Source: an uncultured Muribaculaceae bacterium
Lineage (GTDB): Bacteria > Bacteroidota > Bacteroidia > Bacteroidales > Muribaculaceae
Reading direction: 5' to 3'
Assembly: GCA_902494515.1 (NCBI GenBank)
Contig: CABUTS010000003.1
Location: 11,771-75,770 of the forward strand
DNA length: 64,000 bases
The notes below the pieces were generated by a model, which was not told where the DNA came from, searched no databases, and worked only from the letters and a program-made list of their open reading frames with translations. Of this stretch, positions 1 to 8,118 are shown piece after piece; the stretch's first letter is position 1; each line of letters begins with the position of its first letter. The position numbers and the translations under genes were made by a program.

Positions 1-344
1 GGACCTGCCTTGTCACGGATGCGCTTGCCATAACGGAATCTCCCGACGGGACCTCCTACGATCCCCGTATTATGATTGAGAACGGTGTATGCAAGCTGAA
101 GGATGGTTCCGCCATCGCAGGAAGCTGCGCCACCATGGACCGCCTTATCCGCACCGCCGTCAGGGAAGCCGGCATACCGCTGGAAGATGCCGTGCGCATG
201 GCCTCCGAGACCCCGGCCCTGATAATGGGCGTTTATGACCGCAAGGGTAGCATCTGCAAACGGAAAGACGCCGACATCATCGTCATGGACAAGAACCTCA
301 ACCTGACCCATGTCATCGCAATGGGCAAAATTGTCGACCTTTAA
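1..344 (+). CDS. nagA: N-acetylglucosamine-6-phosphate deacetylase, C-terminal part (5' end outside window)
   Basis: The reading frame is open from base 3 and ends with TAA at 342-344; the start lies upstream of the window. About 113 residues are visible. They begin TCLVTDAL and include the stretch KLKDGSAIAGS near base 100, which match the end of the NagA amidohydrolase barrel, where the conserved Asp of the LVTDA motif helps bind metal. NagA removes acetate from GlcNAc-6-phosphate in the cytoplasm to give glucosamine-6-phosphate. The next gene, 79 bases downstream on the same strand, is the deaminase for that product, which supports the call. Nothing can be said about the promoter or the N-terminal half. 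Confidence 0.9.
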   Translation, partial: TCLVTDALAITESPDGTSYDPRIMIENGVCKLKDGSAIAGSCATMDRLIRTAVREAGIPLEDAVRMASETPALIMGVYDRKGSICKRKDADIIVMDKNLNLTHVIAMGKIVDL

Positions 345-423
345 TACATGGATAAAGCATACGTTTTGTTTGATGAAAACGCTGCAACCCTGCGTTGGGA
401 CGGCATACAAACTTACATCAGAT

Positions 424-1233
424 ATGAGACTTATAATTGAACCAAATTACGACCATGTGTCGCAGTGGGCAGCATATTATGTCGCAGCCCGTATCAATGA
501 AGCCAATCCAACATCCGAACATCCCTTTGTTCTGGGCTGTCCCACCGGCTCTTCTCCTCTGGGAATGTACAGGGCGTTGATTAAACTCAATAAAGAGGGC
601 AAAGTTTCGTTCAGGAACGTCGTTACCTTCAACATGGACGAGTACTGCGGCATCCCCCGCGACCATGAGCAGAGCTATCATACCTTCATGTGGTCCAACT
701 TCTTCAGCCATATCGACATCAGGCCCGAGAATGTCAATATCCTCGACGGCAATGCCGAAGACCCCGAAGAGGAATGTAAGCGCTACGAAGCGAAGATTGC
801 CTCCTACGGCGGCATCGACCTGTTTCTTGGCGGCGTAGGTCCCGACGGCCATATCGCTTTCAACGAGCCCGGTTCGTCGCTCACCTCGCGCACCCGCATG
901 AAAACTCTCACTCAGGACACCATCATCGCCAATTCCCGTTTCTTCGGCAACAACGTCGACGAGGTCCCCAAGACTGCGCTCACGGTGGGCGTCGGCACTG
1001 TCATGGCTGCCAAGAGCGTCTTGCTCCTTGTCAACGGACACAACAAGGCCCGTGCCCTGAAGCAAGGCGTGGAAGACGGCATCAGCCAGATGTGGACAAT
1101 CTCGGCGCTCCAGCTTCACCCGCATGCTATCATCGTAGCCGATGAAGACGCATGCGTGGAACTCAAAGTCGGAACATACCGCTATTTCAAGGAGATTGAA
1201 GGCGACAATGTAGTCCCGGCTCTTGCAGATTGA
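424..1233 (+). CDS. nagB: Glucosamine-6-phosphate deaminase
   Basis: 269 residues, close to the 266 of E. coli NagB. It converts glucosamine-6-phosphate to fructose-6-phosphate and ammonia, completing the nagA-nagB step into glycolysis. Motifs fall at the same numbers as in the E. coli enzyme: a phosphate-binding CPTGSSP at 39-45, the general base Asp72 in NMDEY, and Asp141, His143 and Glu148 in the GPDGHIAFNEP block. The frame is open from 310, but that would overlap nagA and add 38 residues unlike the family, so the ATG at 424 is chosen. The 79-base gap and shared strand suggest an operon with nagA. No terminator with a clear T-run was seen before 1290. Confidence 0.95.
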   Translation: MRLIIEPNYDHVSQWAAYYVAARINEANPTSEHPFVLGCPTGSSPLGMYRALIKLNKEGKVSFRNVVTFNMDEYCGIPRDHEQSYHTFMWSNFFSHIDIRPENVNILDGNAEDPEEECKRYEAKIASYGGIDLFLGGVGPDGHIAFNEPGSSLTSRTRMKTLTQDTIIANSRFFGNNVDEVPKTALTVGVGTVMAAKSVLLLVNGHNKARALKQGVEDGISQMWTISALQLHPHAIIVADEDACVELKVGTYRYFKEIEGDNVVPALAD

Positions 1234-1292
1234 ATCAAGCCCTTAAATTCATTTTGAATGATCAAAACTTCTTTTGAAGAAGATTGAAAAAG

Positions 1293-1427
1293 ATGAGGGT
1301 GTATCAGAATTGATTATTTGTAGGGACATGCCTTTGGCATGTCAACATAATCACCTGATTTCCAGATATCACGTGCCAAAGGCACGTCCCTACGTTATGG
1401 TAAATATCAATTTTGCTACACCCTCAT
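1293..1427. mobile_element. MITE-like inverted-repeat element (repeat family R3)
   Basis: About 135 bases with long imperfect terminal inverted repeats. The ends read ATGAGGGTGTA (1293-1303) and TACACCCTCAT (1417-1427), and the match continues inward to about 24 bases with a few mismatches. Inside are two further inverted segments: TAGGGACATGCC with TTTGGCATGT (1321-1342) and ACGTGCCAAAGGCACGT (1371-1387) followed by CCCTAC. It has no coding capacity and no clear target duplication. It could be a MITE or an extended REP-type hairpin. It sits between the end of nagB and the convergent ABC-F gene. Confidence 0.6.
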
Positions 1428-1460
1428 TTCAGGATGGTTGCGATGGGGGTTGGGGTGTGG

Positions 1461-1524
1461 AGGGGATAGCGGGTCCGGGGAGGGGATAGCGGGGGATAGC
1501 GGGTCCGGGGAGGGGATAACGGGG
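1461..1524. repeat. Short tandem repeats next to the ABC-F stop codon
   Basis: Four irregular copies of a GGGGATAGCGG-TCCGGGGA unit of about 12-20 bases, ending three bases before the stop codon of the minus-strand ABC-F gene. The copies differ by internal loss of the TCCGGGG part. This is one of many spacers in the window made of short tandem copies. Confidence 0.7.
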
Positions 1525-1527
1525 AAA

Positions 1528-3567
1528 TTACGGTTTGAGGCGGGCGCGGAGGTCGTCGAGGTCCTGGGAGGCGAGCTCCCAGAGCGACATGGCGGTTTCG
1601 AGGTCGCGGTTTTTGCGGGCGTGCCGGTCGAAGATGTCCCCCTGGACTTCGCCGGCGGCGATTTTGGCTTCGATTTCGGCGATTTCCCCTTCGATTTGGG
1701 TAATCTGTTGCTCAGCTTCTTCGACTTTCTTGGCGGCGCGGCGCAGTAGTTTCTCGTTTTCGCGCTGTTCGGCGTAGCTCAGGCGGCGGGGAGCCGCTTC
1801 GGCTGCGGCGTTCCGGGTTACCGGGGCGCCGTTTTGGGCGGCAGGGGAGGGGGATGCTTTTCCCTGAGTTGCGGTTTTCCCCTGAGTTGCGGTTTTGCCC
1901 TGATTCTGAACGGCTTTCCCCGAGGATGCCGGGTTGTTGCGCTCGAGTTCCTGAAGCGAGGCGAGCTTTTTCTTTTCGAGGAATTCGTAGATGCCGCCGA
2001 GACATTCGCGCACCTGGCCGCCGCCGAATTCATAGACCTTTTCGACGAGGCCGTCGAGAAATTCGCGGTCGTGGCTGACGACAATCACTGTGCCGGTGAA
2101 GTCCTTGATGGCCTGCTTGAGGATATCCTTGGTGGCCATGTCGAGGTGGTTGGTGGGCTCATCGAGAATCAGCAGGTTCACCGGCTCGAGCAGCAGACGG
2201 ATCATTGCAAGTCGGGTCTTTTCGCCGCCGGAGAGCACCTTCACCTTCTTGTCGGAGGCTTCGCCGCCGAACATGAAGGCGCCGAGGATGTCGCGGATTT
2301 TAGTGCGGATGTCCCCCACGGCCACCCGGTCGATGGTGTCGAAGACGGTGATTTCGCCGTCGAGCAGCTGTGCCTGATTCTGAGCGAAATAGCCGATTTT
2401 CACGTTGTGGCCGATTTTCAGCGATCCGGTGAATGGTATCTCGTTCATGATGCACTTGACCAGGGTAGATTTGCCCTCGCCGTTCTTGCCGACGAAGGCC
2501 ACCTTTTCGCCGCGCTTGATGGTGAATGTGGCGTGGTCGAAGACCTGATGGTCGCCGTAGGCTTTGCCGACATCTTCGGCAATGACGGGGTAGTCGCCTG
2601 AGCGGGGAGCCGGCGGGAAGCGGAGCGAGAGGTGCGAGGTGTCGACTTCGTCGACTTCTATGCGCTCGATTTTGGCGAGCTGCTTCATGCGCGATTGCAC
2701 CTGCACGGCCTTCGTGGCTTTATAGCGGAAGCGCTCGATAAACGCTTCGGTGTCAGCGATTTCCTTCTGTTGGTTCTGATAGGCGCGCATCTGCTGTTCC
2801 ACGCGTTCCTTCCTCAGTTCCTGGAATTTGGTGTAGCTGACATTGTAGTCGTAGATTTTGCCGCAGGAAATCTCGATGGTGCGGTTGGTTACGTTGTCGA
2901 GGAAGGCGCGGTCGTGGCTGACCAGCAGCACGGCGTTGGCTTTGGTGGCGAGGAACTGCTCGAGCCACTGAATCGACTCGATGTCGAGGTGGTTGGTCGG
3001 CTCGTCGAGAAGCAGTACGTCGGGGCGCTGCAGCAGCAGTTTGGCCAGCTCGATTCTCATTCGCCAGCCGCCGGAAAACTCGGCGGTAGCGCGGTTGAAA
3101 TCGGTGCGGAGGAATCCCAGACCGATCAGCGTTTTCTCCATTTCAGCCTCGGCATTCTCGGACTGCTCCATAGCCAGGCGCTCCGAAAGGTCGGCGATGT
3201 CGTCGATAAGCCGGGCGTAGTCGGGGGATTCGTAGTCGGTGCGCTCAGCCAGCTGGGCGTTCATGCGGTCGAGCCGCTCCTTCATCTTGTCGACGTGGGA
3301 GAACGCTTTGCGACATTCCTCGACCACCGTTGTGGAGTCGGCGATTTTCATCTGCTGCGGCAGGTAGCCGATGGTGGTGTCCTGAGGCACAGCTACTTGC
3401 CCTGATGTCGGGTTCTGAAGTCCGGCGATGATTTTGAGCATGGTTGACTTGCCGACGCCGTTTTTCCCCACGAGGGCGATGCGGTCGCGCCGGTTGATCA
3501 CATAGCTGATATTGTCGAAAAGTGATTTTGCAGAAAATTCTACTGAAAGGTTCTGGACGGAAATCAA
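1528..3567 (-). CDS. ABC-F family ATPase (ribosome-associated, Uup/YdiF-like)
   Basis: 679 residues, two ABC domains and no membrane segments, so a cytoplasmic ABC-F protein rather than a transporter. First domain: Walker A GKNGVGKS at 34-41, signature FSGGW at 164-168, Walker B ending in LLLDEPTNHLD at 186-196. Second domain: Walker A GKNGEGKS at 360-367, signature LSGGEKT at 445-451, Walker B LILDEPTNHLD near 466-476. The charged linker between them (about 240-310) is where ABC-F proteins reach into the ribosomal P site. Residues 545-595 are low complexity, with a GKTATQ unit repeated, then a coiled-coil tail (595-679) like Uup. Family members resolve stalled ribosomes; some confer antibiotic resistance, but nothing here marks this one as such. 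It starts 3 bases after the cyclo-ligase stop, so the two are co-transcribed. Confidence 0.92.
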   Translation of the reverse strand: MISVQNLSVEFSAKSLFDNISYVINRRDRIALVGKNGVGKSTMLKIIAGLQNPTSGQVAVPQDTTIGYLPQQMKIADSTTVVEECRKAFSHVDKMKERLDRMNAQLAERTDYESPDYARLIDDIADLSERLAMEQSENAEAEMEKTLIGLGFLRTDFNRATAEFSGGWRMRIELAKLLLQRPDVLLLDEPTNHLDIESIQWLEQFLATKANAVLLVSHDRAFLDNVTNRTIEISCGKIYDYNVSYTKFQELRKERVEQQMRAYQNQQKEIADTEAFIERFRYKATKAVQVQSRMKQLAKIERIEVDEVDTSHLSLRFPPAPRSGDYPVIAEDVGKAYGDHQVFDHATFTIKRGEKVAFVGKNGEGKSTLVKCIMNEIPFTGSLKIGHNVKIGYFAQNQAQLLDGEITVFDTIDRVAVGDIRTKIRDILGAFMFGGEASDKKVKVLSGGEKTRLAMIRLLLEPVNLLILDEPTNHLDMATKDILKQAIKDFTGTVIVVSHDREFLDGLVEKVYEFGGGQVRECLGGIYEFLEKKKLASLQELERNNPASSGKAVQNQGKTATQGKTATQGKASPSPAAQNGAPVTRNAAAEAAPRRLSYAEQRENEKLLRRAAKKVEEAEQQITQIEGEIAEIEAKIAAGEVQGDIFDRHARKNRDLETAMSLWELASQDLDDLRARLKP

Positions 3568-3570
3568 GAC

Positions 3571-4134
3571 TTATTTCTTTCTTATATGATGAACTACAAT
3601 GCGGTGTCGGTCGGTGATGACCATGTCGACGGCCACGTCGTGGGGTTCGGCGGGAATCTCCTCGTCGAGGAGCTGGAAGTCGTAGCCGACGCCGACTTTG
3701 GTGGCCTTGGTCGAGGCCAACAGCCGGTCGTAATATCCCTTGCCGCGGCCCACGCGGTTGCCCCGGCGGTCGTAGGCGATGGCCGGAACCACCACCATTT
3801 CGATCTGTGAGATGTCAGCGACGTCGTCGCCCTGGGGTTCTTCGATCTGGAAGGCGCCGAGGGCCATAGTGCTCCGGTCGTAGGGGAGGATGTCGAGATT
3901 TACGCCGTTGACTCTCGGGAGGAAGAAGTGCTTGCGCGAGGCCCAGCGGTCGAGGAACTCGCGGGTGGAGAGCTCATCGGGCAGGGAATGGTAGAGGAGG
4001 ATGTTTTCGGCCATCGTGAACGCAGCGGAGCGCTCGAGGAGATTGAAAACAGTCGCGGCGGCCTGCGCTTTTTCGGCGGGGGAGAGGAGGCTTTTGCGCG
4101 ATTTGATGCGGTTGCGGATTTCTTCTTTGTTCAT
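3571..4134 (-). CDS. 5-formyltetrahydrofolate cyclo-ligase
   Basis: 187 residues, the usual length. It catalyses ATP-dependent conversion of 5-formyl-THF to 5,10-methenyl-THF, returning stored folate to one-carbon metabolism. The diagnostic GRGKGYYDR motif is at 129-137, the basic N-terminal segment that contacts substrate and ATP is at 1-15 (NKEEIRNRIKSRK), and VVPAIAYDRRGNRVG precedes the glycine-rich loop. It lies between the ctpA-like protease and the ABC-F gene on the minus strand, with only 3 bases to the latter. The 88-base gap to the protease is filled with tandem repeats (4156-4235). Confidence 0.93.
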   Translation of the reverse strand: MNKEEIRNRIKSRKSLLSPAEKAQAAATVFNLLERSAAFTMAENILLYHSLPDELSTREFLDRWASRKHFFLPRVNGVNLDILPYDRSTMALGAFQIEEPQGDDVADISQIEMVVVPAIAYDRRGNRVGRGKGYYDRLLASTKATKVGVGYDFQLLDEEIPAEPHDVAVDMVITDRHRIVVHHIRKK

Positions 4135-4155
4135 TTCGCGGATTACTTAAATCGG

Positions 4156-4235
4156 GGAGGCACAGGCCGGAATCACAGACCGGAGGCACAGGCCGGGGGC
4201 ATGACCGGGTAAACAATCGGGGTCACGACCGGGCG
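4156..4235. repeat. Tandem duplications at the protease gene's 3' end
   Basis: Two exact 15-base copies (GGAGGCACAGGCCGG at 4156-4170 and 4182-4196, 26-base period) are followed by two copies of a GGGxCAxGACCGGG segment, near 4197-4209 and 4219-4233. The second overlaps the last codons and stop of the minus-strand protease gene (stop at 4223-4225), so the spacer partly echoes the gene end. Confidence 0.7.
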
Positions 4236-5896
4236 TCCTTGGCCGGGGCCTTGACTTTGGGACCGGCGGCCTCGGGATCGGCGCCCTGGAGGATGGGGAA
4301 GGCGGCATTGCCGTTGAGAAGCTCATTTACGGCGCGGATGACGTTGATGTCCTGCTGGTTCAGGATTTCGAAGAATGCTCCGTAACCCAGCGAGTCGCGC
4401 GCGATGAGGGCCTTCAGTTGATTAACAAGTAAGTCGTGTGAAATGTTGATGTAATACCAGCGGGCGGGGATGCCGTTGCGCGAGGCGAAGAGCACGAACT
4501 GGCGCAGCAGCGCGTCGTCGTTGGGGAGCAGCTCGAGCAGCTCGGCGGTGGTAGTTGCCTTCTTGAGGACGTCGCGGTTGTCGTCGACGAAGTCGAAGGC
4601 AAACCGCTGGAGCAGTCCGGCGTTCGCCACATTAATATAATATGAGGAGATGCCGGAGGTGTCGTTGGGCACAAAGATGTCGGGCATGATGCCGCCGCCG
4701 CCGTAAACCTTGCGGCCGTGAACCGTGGTGAAGGTCTGGTCGAGGTTCAGCTTCACGGAGTCTGCGGAGAACATCTCGCCGCGGGAGTAGCGGTCGATGA
4801 TGTCGTGCTCGTAGGCGTTGAGGTTGGAGTAATCCTTCTGGATGCTGCGCCCCGAGGGGGTGTAGTAGCGGCCTACGGTCAGGCGGATTGCCGAAGAGTC
4901 GGGGAGCACCGACTGGCGCTGGATAAGCCCCTTGCCGAATGAACGGCGGCCGATGATCAGGGCGCGGTCGTTGTCCTGCAGGGCGCCGGCGAAGATTTCG
5001 GAAGAGGAGGCGGAGAATTCGTCGAGGAGCACCACAACCTGGGCGTCGCGGAAGGTGCCGTTGCCGTCGGCGGCGATTGTCGAGGTCGAGGAGAAATCGC
5101 GGCCGCGGGTGCTGACGATGGTTTCGCCGTTCTCGAGGAACTCGTTGGCCATCATGTAGGCGATTTCCATGTAGCCGCCGGTGTTGCCGCGGAGGTCGAT
5201 GATGAAGTCCTGGGCCTGATTGCGGCGCAGTTCATTGAGGGCTTGGAAGAATTCGTCGTAGGTGGTTCGGCCGAACTTGTTGACCTTCAGGTATCCTATG
5301 CCGGGGGAGACGATGTAGGCGGCGTCGACAGTGTTCACGGGGATGTCGCCGCGGGTGACGTCGTAGCTGAGGACCTTCTTGGAGGTGTTGCGGCGGATGC
5401 CGAGCTTCACCGTGGAGCCTTTCTGGCCGCGCAGGGTCTTGAGTACCTGCTCGTTGGTGATTCCGATTCCGGCAACGTCCTCGCCGTCGACCTTCACGAT
5501 CCGGTCGCCGGGCATGATGCCGACCTTCTCCGACGGGCCGCCGGGAATCACCTCGATGACCTTGATGGTGTCGTTGTCGATCATGAACTGGATGCCGACG
5601 CCCGAGAATGAACCTTCGAGGTCGTCGTTCACGGCCTGGAGGTCGCTGGCGGGGATGTAGGCCGAGTGGGGGTCGAGGTTGGCCAGCAGGCTCGGGATTG
5701 TTTTCTCGATAAGCGAATCGAGGTCAACTTCGTCGACGTATTCGTTGCGGACGATGTTGAGGATGGTCTGGAATTTCTTTTGGGCGGGTGTGGGGCCGTT
5801 CGCGCGGTTCACCAGGTCGCCGGCAAGGAAGCCGAGAATGAAGGCTGCGGCGACAATCAGGGGAACCCAGACTGAAAGGCGTTTTGCTTGTGACAT
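4223..5896 (-). CDS. Carboxy-terminal processing protease (S41, CtpA/Prc-like)
   Basis: 557 residues from the ATG at 5896; the frame extends four codons up to a TTG, which is less likely. One N-terminal membrane anchor (about 6-27) puts the rest in the periplasm. A PDZ domain follows (about 85-165, with GVGIQF and PGDRI), then the S41 core. The Ser/Lys dyad of the family is visible: Ser297 in FSASSSEIF and Lys322 in FGKGLIQ, 25 residues apart as in Prc. Such proteases trim unfolded or C-terminally tagged envelope proteins. It lies 27 bases after the dCMP deaminase stop. A TTACTTTG box (minus strand, 5906-5913) in that gap could be an internal promoter. Confidence 0.92.
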   Translation of the reverse strand: MSQAKRLSVWVPLIVAAAFILGFLAGDLVNRANGPTPAQKKFQTILNIVRNEYVDEVDLDSLIEKTIPSLLANLDPHSAYIPASDLQAVNDDLEGSFSGVGIQFMIDNDTIKVIEVIPGGPSEKVGIMPGDRIVKVDGEDVAGIGITNEQVLKTLRGQKGSTVKLGIRRNTSKKVLSYDVTRGDIPVNTVDAAYIVSPGIGYLKVNKFGRTTYDEFFQALNELRRNQAQDFIIDLRGNTGGYMEIAYMMANEFLENGETIVSTRGRDFSSTSTIAADGNGTFRDAQVVVLLDEFSASSSEIFAGALQDNDRALIIGRRSFGKGLIQRQSVLPDSSAIRLTVGRYYTPSGRSIQKDYSNLNAYEHDIIDRYSRGEMFSADSVKLNLDQTFTTVHGRKVYGGGGIMPDIFVPNDTSGISSYYINVANAGLLQRFAFDFVDDNRDVLKKATTTAELLELLPNDDALLRQFVLFASRNGIPARWYYINISHDLLVNQLKALIARDSLGYGAFFEILNQQDINVIRAVNELLNGNAAFPILQGADPEAAGPKVKAPAKDARS

Positions 5897-5923
5897 AACA
5901 GTGTGCAAAGTAACTTCGGAGAC

Positions 5924-6352
5924 TCAGAGTTCGGGAATGTGAACGCACTCCACTCCGGCGCGGCGCAGCAGGTCGATGCCGTCGGTGATGCGGTAAAGCT
6001 CGTGGAACACCACGCGCCGGATTCCGGCCTGGATGATGAGCTTGGAGCACTCCATACAGGGGGAGGCGGTGATGTAGAGTGTAGCGCCGTCGGAGGAGTT
6101 GTTGCTCCGGGCCACCTTGGTGATGGCGTTGGCTTCGGCGTGAAGGACGTAGGGCTTGGTGAGGCCGTTGTCGTCTTCGCAGACGTTCTCGAAGCCGGAG
6201 GGGGTGCCATTGAAACCATCGGAGATGATCATCGAGTTCTTGACGATGATAGCTCCGACCTTGCGGCGCTGACAGTAAGAGTTTTCGGCCCAGATTTCCG
6301 CCATTCTTAGGTAGCGGCGGTCGAGCAATTCCTGTTTGTCTGGTTGTTCCAT
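5924..6352 (-). CDS. dCMP deaminase (deoxycytidylate deaminase)
   Basis: 142 residues from the ATG at 6352. The longer open frame to 6667 would run through the promoter region, so it is rejected. It is a zinc-dependent cytidine-deaminase-fold enzyme that makes dUMP from dCMP for thymidylate synthesis. The zinc motifs are clear: His71-Ala-Glu73 and Pro98-Cys99-x-x-Cys102. The segment NGTPSGFENVCED before the first motif is typical of the ComEB/dCMP deaminase group rather than free-base deaminases. It is the first gene of the minus-strand operon that continues with the S41 protease, 5-formyl-THF cyclo-ligase and ABC-F genes. Confidence 0.92.
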   Translation of the reverse strand: MEQPDKQELLDRRYLRMAEIWAENSYCQRRKVGAIIVKNSMIISDGFNGTPSGFENVCEDDNGLTKPYVLHAEANAITKVARSNNSSDGATLYITASPCMECSKLIIQAGIRRVVFHELYRITDGIDLLRRAGVECVHIPEL

Positions 6353-6411
6353 CGGAAACCGTTGAATGAATATGTGAATCCGGCGGGATCTGTTTCCGCC
6401 GTTTCGGAGTG

Positions 6412-6443
6412 CAAAGTTAGCTATTTCCGGGGGATAAAGCAAA
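6412..6443 (-). promoter_or_regulatory. Bacteroidetes-type promoter for the dCMP deaminase operon
   Basis: On the minus strand, TTTG (6440-6443), a 20-base spacer and TAACTTTG (6412-6419) match the TTTG-N19-21-TAnnTTTG consensus exactly. The deaminase ATG lies 59 bases downstream. It is back to back with the promoter at 6468-6499. Confidence 0.8.
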
Positions 6444-6467
6444 AATAAAACGAAAAATCGGATGTTA

Positions 6468-6499
6468 TTTGCCATTTTGCCCGAAGTTTTGTAAATTTG
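6468..6499 (+). promoter_or_regulatory. Bacteroidetes-type promoter for the lipoprotein-nfo operon
   Basis: TTTG (6468-6471), a 20-base spacer and TAAATTTG (6492-6499) match the consensus exactly. The lipoprotein ATG is 67 bases downstream. Only 24 bases separate it from the -33 box of the divergent promoter, so a bound regulator could affect both. Confidence 0.8.
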
Positions 6500-6566
6500 C
6501 AGCGGAAAAGGTCGAGAATTGTTTCGACCGTGAGTTTCTATGCAATTTTCTCTGTAAATTTTGAAT

Positions 6567-7013
6567 ATGACAAAACGCATTATATATCTGTTCAGCCTCA
6601 TTATGGCTGTATGCAGCTCTGCGCTGCTGATTTCCTGCGGCGACGATGATGAGCCGCAGCTCCCCAAGGTTGAGGTTGCCCCGGGCGCCTCGGCTCAGAT
6701 TGACCTCGAGGCCAACCAGACCATCGCCGCAAGCGCCGTGCGGTTCGTTTCCACCGGCGACTGGGCTGTGGAAGTCGTTGCCGGCTCCCGCACCGTCAGC
6801 TCCGTTGACTGGCTGGATATCAGCCACTCCAAGGGTCCGGCCGGCGACTATGCCCTGACCCTTTACAGCAAGCCCAACACCACCACCGTAGCGCGTCAGG
6901 CTGTGGTGAATGTGATGACCGTGGGCAATACACTTACGTTCCGTGTCACTCAGGCCGGGCAGCCCAATGGCGGCGGCGAGGGACCCCTACCCACTCCCGA
7001 CCCCGAAGAATAA
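6567..7013 (+). CDS. BACON-like domain lipoprotein
   Basis: 148 residues from the ATG at 6567; a TTG two codons upstream is less likely. It has a lipoprotein signal with the lipobox Cys at 24 (LLISC) followed by GDDDE, the acidic pattern linked to surface export in Bacteroidetes. The rest resembles one BACON-type beta domain, with the usual landmarks: GDWAVEV, a WLDIS motif, NTTTVARQAVVNV and a closing FRVTQAG. BACON domains are often carbohydrate- or mucin-binding modules, but a single domain on a lipoprotein beside a DNA repair gene gives no clear role. A Gly/Pro-rich tail ends the protein. It lies 16 bases before nfo, probably in the same transcript. Confidence 0.8.
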   Translation: MTKRIIYLFSLIMAVCSSALLISCGDDDEPQLPKVEVAPGASAQIDLEANQTIAASAVRFVSTGDWAVEVVAGSRTVSSVDWLDISHSKGPAGDYALTLYSKPNTTTVARQAVVNVMTVGNTLTFRVTQAGQPNGGGEGPLPTPDPEE

Positions 7014-7029
7014 AGCTAATTCTCAGATT

Positions 7030-7872
7030 ATGAAATATATTGGAGCACATGTCTCGACAGCTGAGAACATAGCCCTGGCCCCGGTCCGCGCTGCGGAAAT
7101 CGGAGCCAAGGCCTTCGCTTTGTTTACCCGCAACCCGTCGCGCTGGAAATCCGCTCCCATCTCCGATGCCGATGCCGCGACGTTTAAAGCCAACTGCGCG
7201 AAGTTCGGTTTCGAGCCATCGCAGATTCTGCCTCACGACAGTTTCCTGATCAACCTCGGTGCTCCCGACAAGGCGAAGCTCCACATGAGCCGCGATGCTT
7301 TTCTTGACGAGATGAAGCGCTGCGAGCAGCTCGGACTGACGATGCTGAATTTCCACCCCGGCTCGCATCTCAATCAGGTCGGTGAGCAGGAGTGCCTGGC
7401 CACGATCGCCGAGTCAATCAACAGGACTCTCGACAAGACTGCGGGGGGCATTGCCGTGATTGAATCCACCGCAGGTCAGGGCTCGAATCTCGGTTTTCGT
7501 TTCGAGCACCTCGCCGAGATCATCGACAAGGTCGAGGATAAGAGCAGGGTAGGTGTTTGCGTCGATACATGTCACTCATTTGCAGCCGGTTACGACTTCT
7601 CTACCCCCGAGGCATACGAGGCGTCGTGGGCGGAATTCGACCGGGTTATCGGCTTCAGATACCTCCGCGGAATGCACCTCAACGACTCCAAGAAGGGGCT
7701 GGGCAGCCACGTCGACCGCCATGCTCCGATAGGGGAGGGGACCCTCGGCAACGACTTCTTCGCCCTGCTGATGCGCGACCCCCGGATGGACAACATCCCC
7801 CTGATTCTCGAAACTCCGAATGAGGAGCTCTGGGCCCAGGAAATCCGCTGGCTTTATTCGCAAACCTCCTGA
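7030..7872 (+). CDS. nfo: Endonuclease IV (apurinic/apyrimidinic endonuclease)
   Basis: 280 residues, the standard length. It cuts DNA 5' of abasic sites in base excision repair. All nine zinc ligands of the E. coli enzyme are present at identical numbers: His69, His109, Glu145, Asp179, His182, His216, Asp229, His231 and Glu261. The family signatures are GVCVDTCHSFAAGYD (175-189) and HLNDSKKGLGSHVDRHAPIG (216-235). The frame stays open to 6943, inside the lipoprotein gene, so the ATG at 7030 is chosen because it gives the correct N-terminus (MKYIGAHVS). It probably shares the 6468 promoter. Confidence 0.96.
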   Translation: MKYIGAHVSTAENIALAPVRAAEIGAKAFALFTRNPSRWKSAPISDADAATFKANCAKFGFEPSQILPHDSFLINLGAPDKAKLHMSRDAFLDEMKRCEQLGLTMLNFHPGSHLNQVGEQECLATIAESINRTLDKTAGGIAVIESTAGQGSNLGFRFEHLAEIIDKVEDKSRVGVCVDTCHSFAAGYDFSTPEAYEASWAEFDRVIGFRYLRGMHLNDSKKGLGSHVDRHAPIGEGTLGNDFFALLMRDPRMDNIPLILETPNEELWAQEIRWLYSQTS

Positions 7873-7939
7873 ACCGCGCCGCGGCCGGCAGGGCCGCCGC
7901 TGCAGGCGCCCCGCCGATGGGCCGCCGACGCGGCCACCG

Positions 7940-7974
7940 ACGCCGGCAAGCCGGCTGAACAGTAGCAAAAAAGC
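7940..7974. repeat. Dispersed 35-bp repeat R4, copy 1
   Basis: The 35 bases are the exact reverse complement of 43666-43700. They contain GCCGGCAAGCCGGC, a hairpin with 6-bp arms, and end in AGTAGCAAAAAAGC. On the minus strand the T-run precedes the hairpin, so a simple terminator reading fails in that direction. Confidence 0.75.
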
Positions 7975-8096
7975 TGATATACTCCCCGCTCTTACCTCTG
8001 GCCTCTTGCCTTTTGCCTCTCCACTCTTGCCTCTCCGCTCTTGCCTTTTACCTCTCCGCTCTTGCCTCTCCACTCTCGCCTCTCGACTAAACTACT
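7975..8096. repeat. Low-complexity spacer of CCTCTCC-GCTCTTG units
   Basis: A pyrimidine-rich run of about ten variable copies of a CCTCTCCxCTCTTG-like 12-14 base unit fills the gap between nfo and the MFS gene. The rest of 7873-8118 holds a GC-rich stretch and the R4 repeat; no gene or promoter was recognised. Confidence 0.65.
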
Positions 8097-8118
8097 TACA
8101 TTCACCTTTATTGATAAC

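Noticed and set aside
5908..5908. TTG start four codons upstream of the S41 protease ATG
   Set aside because: The ATG at 5896 directly precedes the membrane anchor and needs no rare start.
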